Shown here: positions 8,287-18,537 of the stretch, piece after piece | Layout: every line of letters starts with the position of its first letter | Numbering within the stretch: the stretch's first letter is position 1 | Assembly: GCF_000715075.1 (NCBI RefSeq) | Contig: NC_134089.1 | Span: 106,833,157-106,897,156 of the forward strand | From: Nicotiana tabacum | Taxonomy: Eukaryota; Streptophyta; Magnoliopsida; Solanales; Solanaceae | DNA: 64,000 nt | Direction of reading: 5' to 3' | Translations under genes and position numbers: made by a program | Notes under the pieces: model-generated | Database searches by the model: none | What the model saw: the letters and a program-made list of their open reading frames with translations, nothing else | What the model was told of the DNA's origin: nothing

Positions 8287-11200
8287 CTGCATTAATTGAT
8301 AAAATTAGAACTCTTAACCGGTGTGGTTTACTGTCGGAGATTATAGGGATTGATTATGTAGTGGTTGATAATGCAGGGATTGTTATATAATGAAGAATAA
8401 TGCAGAGATTGTTATGCAGAAATTGATTATTAGAAGGGCATTATTGTCTTTAGATGATCTTATACACGCATTGTTACTACATGGATTCTTGTCCTACATT
8501 CCATCCTGTATTATATTAATACAAATTTGTGTATAAGTTATACACAGAATTAGTAATGCATTGTTTGGTTTCCAGTATTAAGCTATGCCATAACTAATGC
8601 AGATCGGAGTTTAATAATAGAAACCAAACACCACAGTACTTATATGAAGATTATATTAGTTATGCCAGAGACATTGTATAAGCAATCCAATTTGTTTTAC
8701 CGATACTAAATCTTCTCATATTTCACCAAACGATCTAGATTACTCAGGTTTATTGAGCCTAAAATGGTCACATTACATCAATATTATGGAATTCTTTAAC
8801 TATTCAGTACGTTATTTTTATAGTTGAGATTCACAGAAAGACTACCATCTTTCGGGTAAAACTGAGAAGGCCAAACTTTCACCTGCATTTGGTATGAAAA
8901 AGAGGAAGTACTGATTACCTGATCTTGTATGTCTTTAGATTGCCACCACAATAACCCACACAAGAAAGCTACCACTAAGACCTGTCCAATCTTGAGACCA
9001 GAGAAGGACTCGTGTTTTCGTTCTTTCATTCCTCTTCTAAACAATACCGAAAATTGCTGCCACCAGGTGTTTGACCATTGACTGAATTTCCCTTTATGTG
9101 ATTTTTCATGAACTTGTTGATCATCAAATTTTCGCAATTCTTCCTTCACGCTATCCAACAGATCGGTTTTGAAAGCAGTTACTAAAGTTTGCTTGACTGA
9201 TGCTTGATCTTCTTGTGGATCATCTAAAACACCTGCACAATTGCAATGCACCAGTTTACTAATCATCCAACTCTTATTTGCTGAAAGATAATGAATATAT
9301 GACAATTTATAAATGAGCAAGAATTTGTCTTAGAAACGTGAAGGAAAATCCCAAACCGTGTGGGTTTTGTTACATAATGAGTTTTGATGCGACAAAAAAA
9401 AAAAACTGAAGATAGATTGTTCTTATTTAAGAGATGATCACAGTGAACTGATTCATTGGCAATGTATATAGCTTTCACTATAATTCAATGTTACGCTAGC
9501 TTCTTTGTTATCTTTATGTGTGACTTTTGCAGCCTTAGATCACACAATAATCTAGTTCAATGTACATAAAATTGTAGCCTTGGCGCATGCTAGGAAGAAA
9601 AGGGTGCAAGATGATGGAAGAAAGAAAGGTCGGAAAAAGTAGATTCTCATCCATTTGGCAGGCAAAAAGAAAAAAACAAGAATTCCTAAGAGGAAATAAA
9701 TTTTATATGCTCCTATACAACATCAGGCTGATATATAGAAGGTGTAAAAGACAATAGTGATAAACAAATCAGATCGCATAATTGATTAGGACAATATAAG
9801 ATTAATTAAAGAGTACTCTACCCTAGAACTTAAAATGCTAGCCTTGCTGTGGGCAGACTGCAGCGATGTGAAAATATCTAAAAACTAACATGAAAAATAA
9901 GTCTTGATGAATGCTTGTAAAACTATAAGATAACATACCATTTGCAAGATCTAACAAGAAGTCGGAGGGATTCATTGCGACTAAGGGGGAATATCCAATA
10001 CTCGAAAAATATCCCATGGCATCTTCGCCTCGCCCAAAGTACAATGGATTTCCTTCTGATAATAACAACACTTTGTGGAACATGTAAAATAGCCTACTTG
10101 AAGGCTGGTGTATTGTCATCACAATAGTCCTCCCGCCCTTCACTAGCTCCCACAAAGTCGACACAATCTTTTGAGCTGTAGTTGAATCAAGGCCTGATGT
10201 TGGTTCGTCCAAAAAAAGTAAACTTGGATTAATAAGCATTTCTTGCCCAATACTGACCCTTTTCCGCTCCCCTCCAGAAATTCCTCTCAATAACGGACCT
10301 CCAATAATGCTGTCCTTGCATTTTGTCAATCCCAACTGAGATATTACAGCTTCTGCATGCACAACTTTTTCCTCGTGAGATAATGTTTTAGGCAAGCGGA
10401 GCAGGGCAGTAAATACAAGTGTTTCAGTCACGGTGAGGTGAGGGTAAAGAATGTCATCTTGGGTAACAAATCCAGTGTAACGCTTCATGGCGTTGGTGAA
10501 GGGCTTTCCATTATAAGTTATACTGCCAGCAAGACGGCCACTCAACCGGCCTCCTAGTCCGGTTAGTAGAGTTGTTTTACCACTGCCGGAAGGCCCTAAC
10601 ATGGCCAGCATTTCACCAGGGAAAACTATGCCCGTTATCCCCTTCAAGATTATTTTCTCTTCTTCCGGCTTAGAGGAACTATTGAATAACCCTTCTTTCT
10701 TAGGCTTAATCTTGTACACAACATTCTCAAACTGCACATTTTGAACACCCAGATCACTTTAGCAAATAACCGGAATTTATAATTCACAGGACTGAAGTAT
10801 AATAAGCAGAGTCAGAACTAAAAATTTAAACTTGATGGATTTAACCTTTAAATTCTTACTATTGAACCTAAAATAGTGGAATCAGTTGAACCGAATAAAC
10901 TAGGCTCTATCCGCCTCAGATGTTTAGGTGACTCGTGTTATAAGAAAAAAATACTTGAACAAATTTTTCTGTGGTGTGTGTTCATGACTAATGATGAAAA
11001 TCAGTAGGCGGGTGCGCACACACATATATAGATATACAGGATTGTGCACGACTTTTCTTTCCCTCCGAAAGTAAGTACAATTAACTCTCCTTAATTAAAA
11101 TAGAGAAAACAAACTACATTGAGCAAAAGGAAATAAAATGGATACAATTTATGTAAAAGAATAAACAACAACGGAATTGGAGTAAAACAAATAGAAACAC

Positions 11201-11577
11201 AAGAATAAGCACAATGGTGAAGGGAAGGAATTTGTATATTAGGATTAAATTGGACAAATTTAAAATAATCGAACGAATCACACAAAAGGAATGTGTTCAA
11301 ATAAGAATGTCGATTCGATTTTTAAGTCTACAATCGCCATCACACCTTTTTTATTTTCATTAAGTAACCATCAAATATCAAATTCAAAGGAATGCATGCA
11401 TGCAAGTTTCCAGGAAACGATAACTACAATCAGAAAATCCGACTAATTATTAAGTAGATTACATAAATTTAACATGGAATAATTAATTACCTTGAGAGTT
11501 ACAGGAAGATTAGTTTTCTTGAAGATGGCGGCAGTTTCGAGCTGAGTAATTTGTATGTCCGCCATCTCCTCTTCCAT
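7630..11577 (-). CDS. ABCG9-like: ABCG half-size transporter (ABCG9/ABCG14 type), four exons
   Basis: The spliced product is 616 residues from exons 11577-11491, 10731-9939, 9232-8919 and 8286-7630. All three introns have GT-AG ends and the joins keep the frame. Order is nucleotide-binding domain first, then membrane domain, as in white-brown-complex half-transporters. ATPase motifs are all present: Walker A GPSGSGKT 75-82, Q-loop VTQDD 118-122, signature [14 protein letters not shown] 180-193, Walker B LLFLDEP 200-206, H-loop H237. About six hydrophobic spans follow from about residue 360. Family members act as dimers in the plasma membrane; Arabidopsis ABCG14 moves cytokinins and ABCG9 acts in pollen-coat sterol loading. 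The exon 1/exon 2 join ([14 protein letters not shown]) is most like ABCG9 in my memory, but the substrate cannot be read from sequence. Length is slightly under the usual 640-650, mainly because of a short N-terminus. A second in-frame ATG lies at 11565. Confidence 0.9.
8562..8630. repeat. Fold-back (MITE-like) segment in ABCG intron 3
   Basis: Arms at 8562-8580 and 8612-8630 are near-perfect inverted repeats (TGTTTGGTTTC and its complement, then a short divergent tail). They lie in the AT-rich region 8330-8760 of intron 3. The TTTGGTTTC...GAAACCAAA terminal style is common in Solanaceae MITEs. The superfamily and full extent cannot be fixed because no clear target duplication is visible. 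Confidence 0.5.
8919..9232 (-). CDS. ABCG exon 3 (linker and first membrane span)
   Basis: 314 bases start with the two bases that complete the split glycine codon and continue VLDDPQEDQ. The exon ends at DIQDQ before GTAATC. It encodes the linker, the TWWQQF connecting helix and the first hydrophobic span ([14 protein letters not shown]). The intron 9233-9938 before it shows nothing recognisable. Confidence 0.9.
9939..10731 (-). CDS. ABCG exon 2 (nucleotide-binding domain)
   Basis: 793 bases begin FENVVYKIK directly after the acceptor TGCAG and end within the glycine codon of DLANG at a GTATGT donor. The exon holds every ATPase motif of the protein. The intron 10732-11490 separates it from exon 1, and I see no element inserted in that intron. 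Confidence 0.92.
11491..11577 (-). CDS. ABCG exon 1
   Basis: 87 coding bases (29 codons) end at AAG followed by GTAATT. Two in-frame ATGs are present (11577 and 11565). The first is chosen because it is the first ATG after the probable TATA box. This short exon carries the conserved [12 protein letters not shown] segment and is easily missed by ORF-based calling. Confidence 0.85.
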
Positions 11578-11621
11578 ATTTGGGGCTTCTTATTCTTTTT
11601 TTCCTGGACGCTCCCCCCTCC

Positions 11622-11632
11622 CCTATATATTT
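11622..11632 (-). promoter_or_regulatory. Probable TATA box of the ABCG gene
   Basis: On the minus strand AAATATATAGG lies 45 bases upstream of the first ATG (11577). A start about 25-30 bases downstream would leave a 5' UTR of only about 15-25 nucleotides before the ATG at 11577, or 12 more before that at 11565. Confidence 0.5.
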
Positions 11633-11639
11633 ATTTGAA

Positions 11640-12270
11640 GAGAAAAAAAAATGGAAGAATGGGAATGGAGCTGTATCCAGAAAATGAGATAAAGGAGCAG
11701 AATTTGATGTCTTATAAGTTCTTGGGTATACGTAAAGTTTGGAGAGAGGGATTGATACGTGTTTACAAAATATAAGGTGTAATAAATGTGTAAATTAAAA
11801 CACTTTAGAAGTAGGGGAATAAACGTAATTAAGTTATAACACACACGGGTATGAACATAACATGTAATCTTCATGTCATGCGAGAAAGATGATATATAGC
11901 TGCACTTGGATTCTTTTGGTTGAATCCAGGATACAGCATTAGCTGGCGAATCCGCCAGGATTTAGCCTTTACATAATGGGTTCAAACTATTTTAACAAAC
12001 TATTAAATACTAAGTCATAATTTCAAAAGCATAATAAATATTTGTCCTAAGAATCTTTAATTGTTGAATCTATTAAGTCTAGATATATTATATACAATTA
12101 TTTTCAACATGAGCATGATATATAATTGGACTATCTGAGTCGAAGAGCAATGAATTTGTTTACCGCGAAAATGGTAATAACAATTAAATTTAATTTTATG
12201 GTTCTAAAAATACGTGATCTATTTTTATGCTATTTGTTAAGGCAATAGATGCTAAGTAAGGTACTTGGAA
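11640..12270. other. AT-rich upstream DNA, nothing recognised
   Basis: This stretch lies upstream of the ABCG promoter. I see no open frame with family motifs, no RNA gene and no clear element boundary. Regulatory elements of the gene may be here but cannot be recognised by eye. Confidence 0.5.
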
Positions 12271-12274
12271 TAAA

Positions 12275-12891
12275 GATAAGAGCTTAAAAAACAAGATATT
12301 AACCAAACCGAATCGCTGTCAATCGAGGCCTCAAGCTTGCTTATTCGGGGCCTCGAGGCCGAGTCCGATGTTCGCCGAGGGCGGTCGATGGAGACAAACA
12401 GTTATAATAAAATCAACAATGGCTCTTTATGACCAATAATAAGCAATAAATGAAGAACAATGAATAGAACGCAATAAATTCAAGCAATAAATGAAGCAAT
12501 GAGACCAAGAGAATATGTTAGAGAGCAGAGAGAATATTCTAGTGTATTTAGTATTAAGCATCAGGTCCCTACGAAATGACAAGGATCCACTTTATATATG
12601 AGGGAAAATTCCAACATAGTACAAATACATTTATTACAAAGATATGGAGATAGGACATCTAGTCGATGTCATGATTCGGGTCTGAACCTAGCTCACTAGA
12701 CTTTGTCAGCCCTAGTTATGCGCCTTGGGAACTCCCCACTTTTCATCATAGTCGTTGGTCTGCATTGCCCCGAGGTCGAGCGTCGATGACCCTCGAGGGT
12801 GAACCTCGACCATAGACTCAAACCCGTGAAATATGCTTGCGAGGCATCACAACGACGGAAAATTAGACCATCTGATTTTACCGTATACAGA
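12275..12891 (-). mobile_element. Putative solo-LTR-like segment
   Basis: The stretch contains clusters of TCGAGG/CCTCGA-type sequence at both ends (12325-12400 and 12770-12830). A TATA-like stretch with flanking GC-poor leader is near 12590-12605, and the sequence ends at ACCGTATACAG, which resembles LTR ends I associate with Solanaceae retroelements. No coding sequence and no convincing target duplication are visible, so element type and limits are tentative. Confidence 0.3.
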
Positions 12892-13764
12892 ATTAAAAAT
12901 GGTGTTAAATCTACCTCTGCGTTCTAGCGGTGACAAGGTGATGGTAGGGTAGAAACTCGTGTTTTGTACTCTAATTACTGCACTTTACGTGAGTTTGAGC
13001 TTAAATGACAGTGGATTATACTTATTACGTATTTTGTGTCTTGCAGGAAGTGATTCTGAGTTAAAAAGATAATCGGAAGCTAAATCGAACAATATAGAGC
13101 TTTAAAATCTGAGTAAGCCCAAGGAATTGAACTGGGATCGCGTTCAGAGATCGAGGACTAAGTCTGGAGATAAAAAAGTGCACTAAAGAAATTACTCTGA
13201 GAAAACTGAACTACCGCGTCGCAGGGGGCGCGACAGTGCAAAATGGTAGGTTTGATAAAAATCTGCTCTCTGAAAATTTCCACTAGCGTGACGCGGGGTG
13301 TGACGAATTAGTGTATTTTCGTGGTCCAATTTTTTCACTTCGGCTTGATAATAATAGTTTCGTCTGAGGTCGTTCCTACATGGTATAAATACACCAAAAA
13401 TATTTTTTAGAGGACTTTTGAGCTTGGGAGCTTTTGGAGAGCATTGGAGGCTTAAAAACACAAGAATTCATCTTCCTTCTACCAATTCAATACGCGAGTA
13501 TGGATTGTAACGTTGGATTAATGTTTTCTTATTCTTTAACTCTTTTTGTGATGACTTACTCTATATCTATGGAGTAGTTTACCTTAGGGTTTGACATATA
13601 TGGTATTTTGATTGATATTTGTGGATTTTAATTTTAGTTTTTTGTATGAATTCGTTTATGGAACTTTGAATTGAATGCAACTTTATTTACCAGTTTATTT
13701 AATCGAAAGAGGAATATTTTGGTGATTATTCTTAACATTATTTTGTTTGGTTTAATTCTGCGAA

Positions 13765-14075
13765 TCTTTTAAGTAATTGAAGAGCTTGTTGAATTATTGA
13801 TTAAATCAAGTTAGGAGATTATTCAAGAGATGTTTTCCTAAAGACTAATCCACTAACGCATTCTTGCATATTATCGTTGTGCTTTATATTAGCACCTCGT
13901 AGACTTAAGATTACTTAAAATTCTTTTAAGTAATCGAAAGAGCTTGTTGAATTGTTGATTAAATCAGGTTAGGAGAATATTCGAGAGACCTTTTCCTAAA
14001 GACTAATCCATTAACGCGTTCTTGCATATTTTCACAGTGCCTTATATTACTTCACCTCGTATTCTTAAGATTTAA
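13765..14075. repeat. 157-bp tandem duplication
   Basis: Two copies start with TCTTTTAAGTAAT at 13765 and 13922. They run in parallel through AGAGCTTGTTGAATT, CCTAAAGACTAATCCA and TTCTTGCATATT to CTTAAGATT. Substitutions are scattered through both, so the duplication is not recent. Confidence 0.85.
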
Positions 14076-14134
14076 TAGAGAGGGGAGTCTTAGCTGCATG
14101 TTTGAACTAATCATCGCGTGAATTTGTGAGAATC

Positions 14135-14149
14135 ATTAGAACATTAGAG
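14135..14149. repeat. LINE target-site duplication, left copy
   Basis: ATTAGAACATTAGAG here matches ATTAGAATATTAGAG at 14685-14699 with one difference. A 15-bp duplication flanking a poly(A)-ended insert is characteristic of target-primed reverse transcription. Confidence 0.85.
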
Positions 14150-14684
14150 GCCCGATGAACAATCAAGCATTGTCTATTGTAAAGAAGTTGAGGAGCTTAA
14201 AGAATTCAAGATTCAGTCAAGCTATAATCTTAAGCATTGTTACAGAGAGAGCAATCGAGTTGCTGATAAACTTGCCAATTATAGACATACGCTCGCTCAT
14301 TCTAAAAATTTTCATGAATTTGTTGAACTCCCTCCGCAAGTTAGAGGCCTGATGAACATGGATAGATGGTTTTTCCTTCCTTTTGAAGGATCAAATTGAA
14401 GAAAGGCAACATTTCATTTCAACCACCATGATCATCAAGTTTTTGTATAGTAGTAAGGTAGTTAGTACAAGAGGTGACTTTTGTATAGAATGGAGTATTT
14501 ATGCATACTTCACAATGTTAATGTATTCCCAGTTCAAATGCATTTATCTCATATCAAAATGTAAAAAGATAGGTTTGTCTATCTTTCAAGATGAACTAGG
14601 GAGGAGATGTTGGTACCCCTCAGCTCAATGTACTCTTTTGGAGATGAATAAAACGCGTTGTTTGTTAAAAAAAATTTAAAAAAA
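14150..14684 (+). mobile_element. 5'-truncated LINE (L1-type) 3' end
   Basis: This 535-bp insert ends in an A-rich tail (14667-14684) and is bounded by 15-bp target duplications. In the frame beginning near 14245 it encodes RESNRVADKLANYRH, then HEFVELPPQVRGLMNMDRW. This is the conserved C-terminal end of the RNase H-containing ORF2 of plant L1 LINEs. The protein stops soon after, and the rest is 3' UTR. The copy lacks everything needed for movement. Removing it restores a continuous host sequence, so it inserted into the older repetitive DNA around it. Confidence 0.85.
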
Positions 14685-14699
14685 ATTAGAATATTAGAG
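14685..14699. repeat. LINE target-site duplication, right copy
   Basis: Matches 14135-14149 with one substitution; directly follows the A-rich tail. Confidence 0.85.
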
Positions 14700-15330
14700 T
14701 GAATTGAACTAGAGTTAGATCACGAATAGCTATCTTACGCCTATCCTGTCACGACCCTTATTTCTCCCATTGATTATTTCGTTGTTGCTCAATTCTTGTC
14801 TTCTTGTGACGAGTTGTTAATTGCTTTAGTTTAATAGTTAGTTTTAGTTCATAATCATTCCAAACAAAATGTTAGTCATCCTGAATAGCGCTTAAATCAG
14901 AAATAACTTGAACATTGTCTAAATTCAATTTATATGAAAACGATAATTATATTACACTATCTTTGGCTAGCAAACAATAATTTAGTGTTATGTTTTGTGC
15001 TCGTCACGGGGCCTGAGTGTAATGTTGTTCTCTAACTTCTAAAATTTTTGGGCAATCGTTATACTTTCTTTACTTTATTCACTCTCACGTTTTTCTTTTA
15101 ATTTTATTTTTGGGCTGGGCAAACCAAATGAAATGAAAAAATATCGCACGATTCAGCGAGAATTTAATTTTATATTTCTAGGTACAATATTGTACCGCTA
15201 CTGTTATATTTTCACTTGTTTATATTTTAGGATTCATTGCATAATTTTTTGCTCTCCTTGTGTCGTTTCTGCTTCCGATTTTCCTGCTCTTTGTCTATAG
15301 TATTTATGCATCGAGTTGACTTTTAGGACT

Positions 15331-16430
15331 CTTTCGAGTTAACATTAGCCGGAAATAATAAGCTTCTAAGGTTATATCCTATTTTCAACGATTAAATGAA
15401 AATGTATATATGCATACTTTCTGTTTTTTACTTTTGCTCTTTTGAAATAGAAGTGACAATTTAATCCTTAAACAGACAATCACCTCTACCGTGTTAATAA
15501 ATAAATATGTTTTACTTACTCCATTTCCCAATAAAACTACAGATAGTTAATACTACAAAAAGCAGATTATGAATTCTAGCAAATAATATGAGGGGGAGAG
15601 ATATGGGCTGATATGAATTTAGTTCGGAAGTTGTTGCATGAGATAAGAAGGTGATCAAAGAATGTGCATCTAACTAAATAGAAGGCAATTCTTCCACGTG
15701 ATGCAAATTAGTTTGAACTAAAAATACAGACTGTATGCAACAATAAGATCAGTCACTTCACACTGCAACTGTATTATTCTTATCTCCTATGTAATTTTTA
15801 TTTGTAATTTGTATTGCAACATCAACTCTTTATAGTTAGAGCCGTCAAAATGGGCTTGGCCTGTGAGGCCACCCCAGTTCGCTACTTAGGTAGGGTTAGG
15901 TTAGGATTTTTTGCGCTAATTTAAAACTGAGGCTTATAAGCCCGGCCCAAGTCAGCCCGCTGGCCCTTAAGGCTTGACCGAGGTTGAGTTTGGGCCAACC
16001 CGTGGTCCAAAAATTAATTAAATTTTAAATATTTAATATTTTAAAAAGTAAAAACTAAAAAATTTATTAACTATAATCCCCATTCCCCAACCCTAGATTG
16101 CTCATTTACCCTTCCATATCAACTAGAATTAGATTTTTGACATGCATGTAATATGACAAAATTAGTTTTTCTTTTGCTTAATTAATAACGAAGTCGAGAA
16201 GGGTGGTCAATGATAATCTTTTTTCAAAAGAAAATATTATTCTAAGTGACCAATGATCAGTTTGGATTACTTTAATATATTATTAATATTTAAACTGCTC
16301 TTTAGTATAGAAAAAAATCAATTTTAAATATAAAAAAGAAAACTGACCACTAGCAAAAACCTGAATTTTAATTTTTTTATGGATTATAATGATGAAATCA
16401 GCAAATGATGTTAATCCTTAATTTAAAAAC
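15331..16430. other. AT-rich DNA with a possible truncated MITE
   Basis: At 15838-16010 the sequence begins GAGCCGTCAAAATGGGC and continues with GGCCC/GGGCC-rich text. This is the terminal style of a widespread plant hAT-type non-autonomous element. The matching far end (a CCCATTTTGACGGCTC-type inverted copy) is not found before 16430, so the copy is incomplete or misjudged. The rest holds no recognisable gene. Confidence 0.35.
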
Positions 16431-18537
16431 CTCCGTATATAAATTTATTGAAGCAATGCCTGAATCTGAGGAAAATGGAAGAAAAGTATTAAGAAAATAC
16501 TCATGTAACTTTAAAAAAGAAAGCTAGAGATATAGAGAATTTGCATTTAAATTACGAGATTCCTCATTAAATATCAACCTTTTTATACGCTCTAAGCAAA
16601 TAGAAGTTGTTTACATGATTAATCGTCTATATCACGGAAAACACAGAAAAACACAGCCCACTAGGTAAGTCAACTAACAGAAAAACACAGCCCAACTGAG
16701 GTTATAAGAGAAAAGAGAATAGATAACTGAGCACTTATGAATTTACTAAGATCTGATAGTACGAATCACGAGCTTCTAAGATTTGGAATTTCAAAACTGA
16801 TACAAATAAATACACGTTCTGTTTGAAGGTTACATAAACAGATTAGCAATAATCTAAACAACCAAGGACAAGTGGCAGCTATAAGCAAACACACGAATAT
16901 CTTCCGAATCAACAACCGACGTCACTAGCAGCTCCGCTCCAAAATCTGCACGGAACGTGCAGAAGTGCAGTATCAATACAACCGACCCCATGTACTGGTA
17001 AGTATTTTGTCTAACCTCGTCGAGGTAGTGACAAGGCTTTTAGTTGAAAGATGCTTATTGTTATAACCTGTACACTAGACTAACAGTATAGACAGTTTCA
17101 AACATAACAGATAAAAGTACCGCATACAACTCTGCGAGATAATCAACAATTACTAGCAGGAATCACAGTAGAAGATTTATAATCCTTCCTGGTATGAGAA
17201 GTATATCCAAGATATCAAGTCAAATGGAACGGTAACACCCTTCGTGCTTTTATCTCATCCTCACCATATATAAATAAATTTATGTGACAAATCATTTAGC
17301 ACGGCAACATCCTTCGTGCGTTCAACTCATCCTTCCCAAATGTACGTATAGCAGAACCAACCAGATGACAGAAACACTATAATAGAAATTACAAAGTAGG
17401 AAATACGCAAGTAATAACAATGGATGAGGATATACATGTAGGCAACAGTAAAAGACTAGGCGGAAAACACGTGAGCGATAACAACCAATAGGAAAACAAA
17501 GAGTATCAACTTCAACTAACTAGCATAGTGGAGGCCTAAGTACAAATATAGCAAACAAGAAGGAAACACAAGATCTTTACAAGTTAACAAGTAAGGGTAT
17601 GAATGGCTAGCATGGTGGAAGGCTTACACTAAGGTGCAACAGAATAGATACAACATGAGTATAATTATAAAAGCAGGAAATAGGCATGGTATTTGCAAGT
17701 TAAGCAAGTAGAAGGTATGAGCAACACAACAACAATTGAGATGGAGATCATGACAGAACAATGGTAGTAAATCACATCAGATCCATAATTTTGACAATAA
17801 CATTTCAAGGTAAAGACAAGAACATATACATGGAAGACTGATATCAAACATGATGCATGTCCCTCATCCTCGCCTGCACGGAAACACCCATCGTGCCATG
17901 ACCTCACGATAACATACAAAAATAACGATATAAATGAAATGGCACGGCATCACCCTTCATGCTTTAACTCTCGAATGAGATGGCATGACATCACCCTTCG
18001 TGCTTTTACTCTCAATAATGTGGCACGACATCACCCTTCGTGCTTTTACTCTCAATAATACGACACGACATCACTCTTCGTGCTTTTACTCTCAATGATA
18101 TGGCACGACATCACCCTTCGTGCTTTACACTCTCCCTCACATGATAATGTATAAACAATGGTACGACATCACCCTTCGTGCTTTAGGCTCTTCCTTACCA
18201 AGCATATGAGTATCAATGACAAATAAGGCAGGAAGCACAAATAACATCATGGAGAGTGTTTTAATAGATATTTCAAATAAATCCCAATACCATCTTTCCA
18301 AATTAACAATGATTCTAATCAAGAACCGTATTATTCAAATATTTCCACAATTCTCACAATGATCCACAACACAAGCAAAGAGTCTAGTATCTCATGAATA
18401 TAGGCTGTAGTAATGTAATAATAATTTCGCATAGAGATGACCGAATTAGACACATCAATGTATTCTTAGAATTCTACCAAATTCGATCAAGTTATATTGG
18501 GATAATTCTTGGTTACTAACATTTTATACTATGTTCT
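16430..18537 (-). mobile_element. Probable gypsy LTR fragment (distinct family)
   Basis: The stretch around 16960-17050 (GTGCAGTATCAATACAACCGACC, in two halves, then TAACCTCGTCGAGG) has the same arrangement as the promoter-proximal part of Solanaceae gypsy LTRs. It parallels 18980-19040 in family A. No coding sequence is present. The fragment stops where the family A LTR begins at 18538. Neither terminus is securely identified. Confidence 0.4.
17941..18181. repeat. 40-bp tandem array with stem-loop units
   Basis: Five units begin at 17941, 17982, 18022, 18062 and 18102 (period 40-41), with a sixth offset copy at about 18160. The core is GCACGA, nine bases, then TCGTGC, a perfect 6-bp inverted repeat. 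Diverged single copies occur at about 17230, 17300 and 17880. The array lies inside the probable LTR fragment. Confidence 0.9.

Larger units (their letters stand above)
12892..15330. other. Non-coding repetitive DNA, possible large LTR or LARD-type element
   Basis: No coding frame with recognisable motifs is present apart from the LINE piece at 14150-14684. The texture (long T-rich stretches, TAGGGTTTGACATA-type sequence and an internal duplication) suggests a non-autonomous LTR element or long LTR. I cannot find its two ends, so this is a weak call. Confidence 0.3.

Noticed and set aside
14383..14679. 98-codon plus-strand frame
   Set aside because: It is the 3' untranslated end of the LINE; the real coding remnant is in a different frame and ends before it.
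15838..16030. Complete hAT-type MITE
   Set aside because: Only one terminal motif is seen; no matching inverted end or 8-bp duplication. Kept only as a possible truncated copy.
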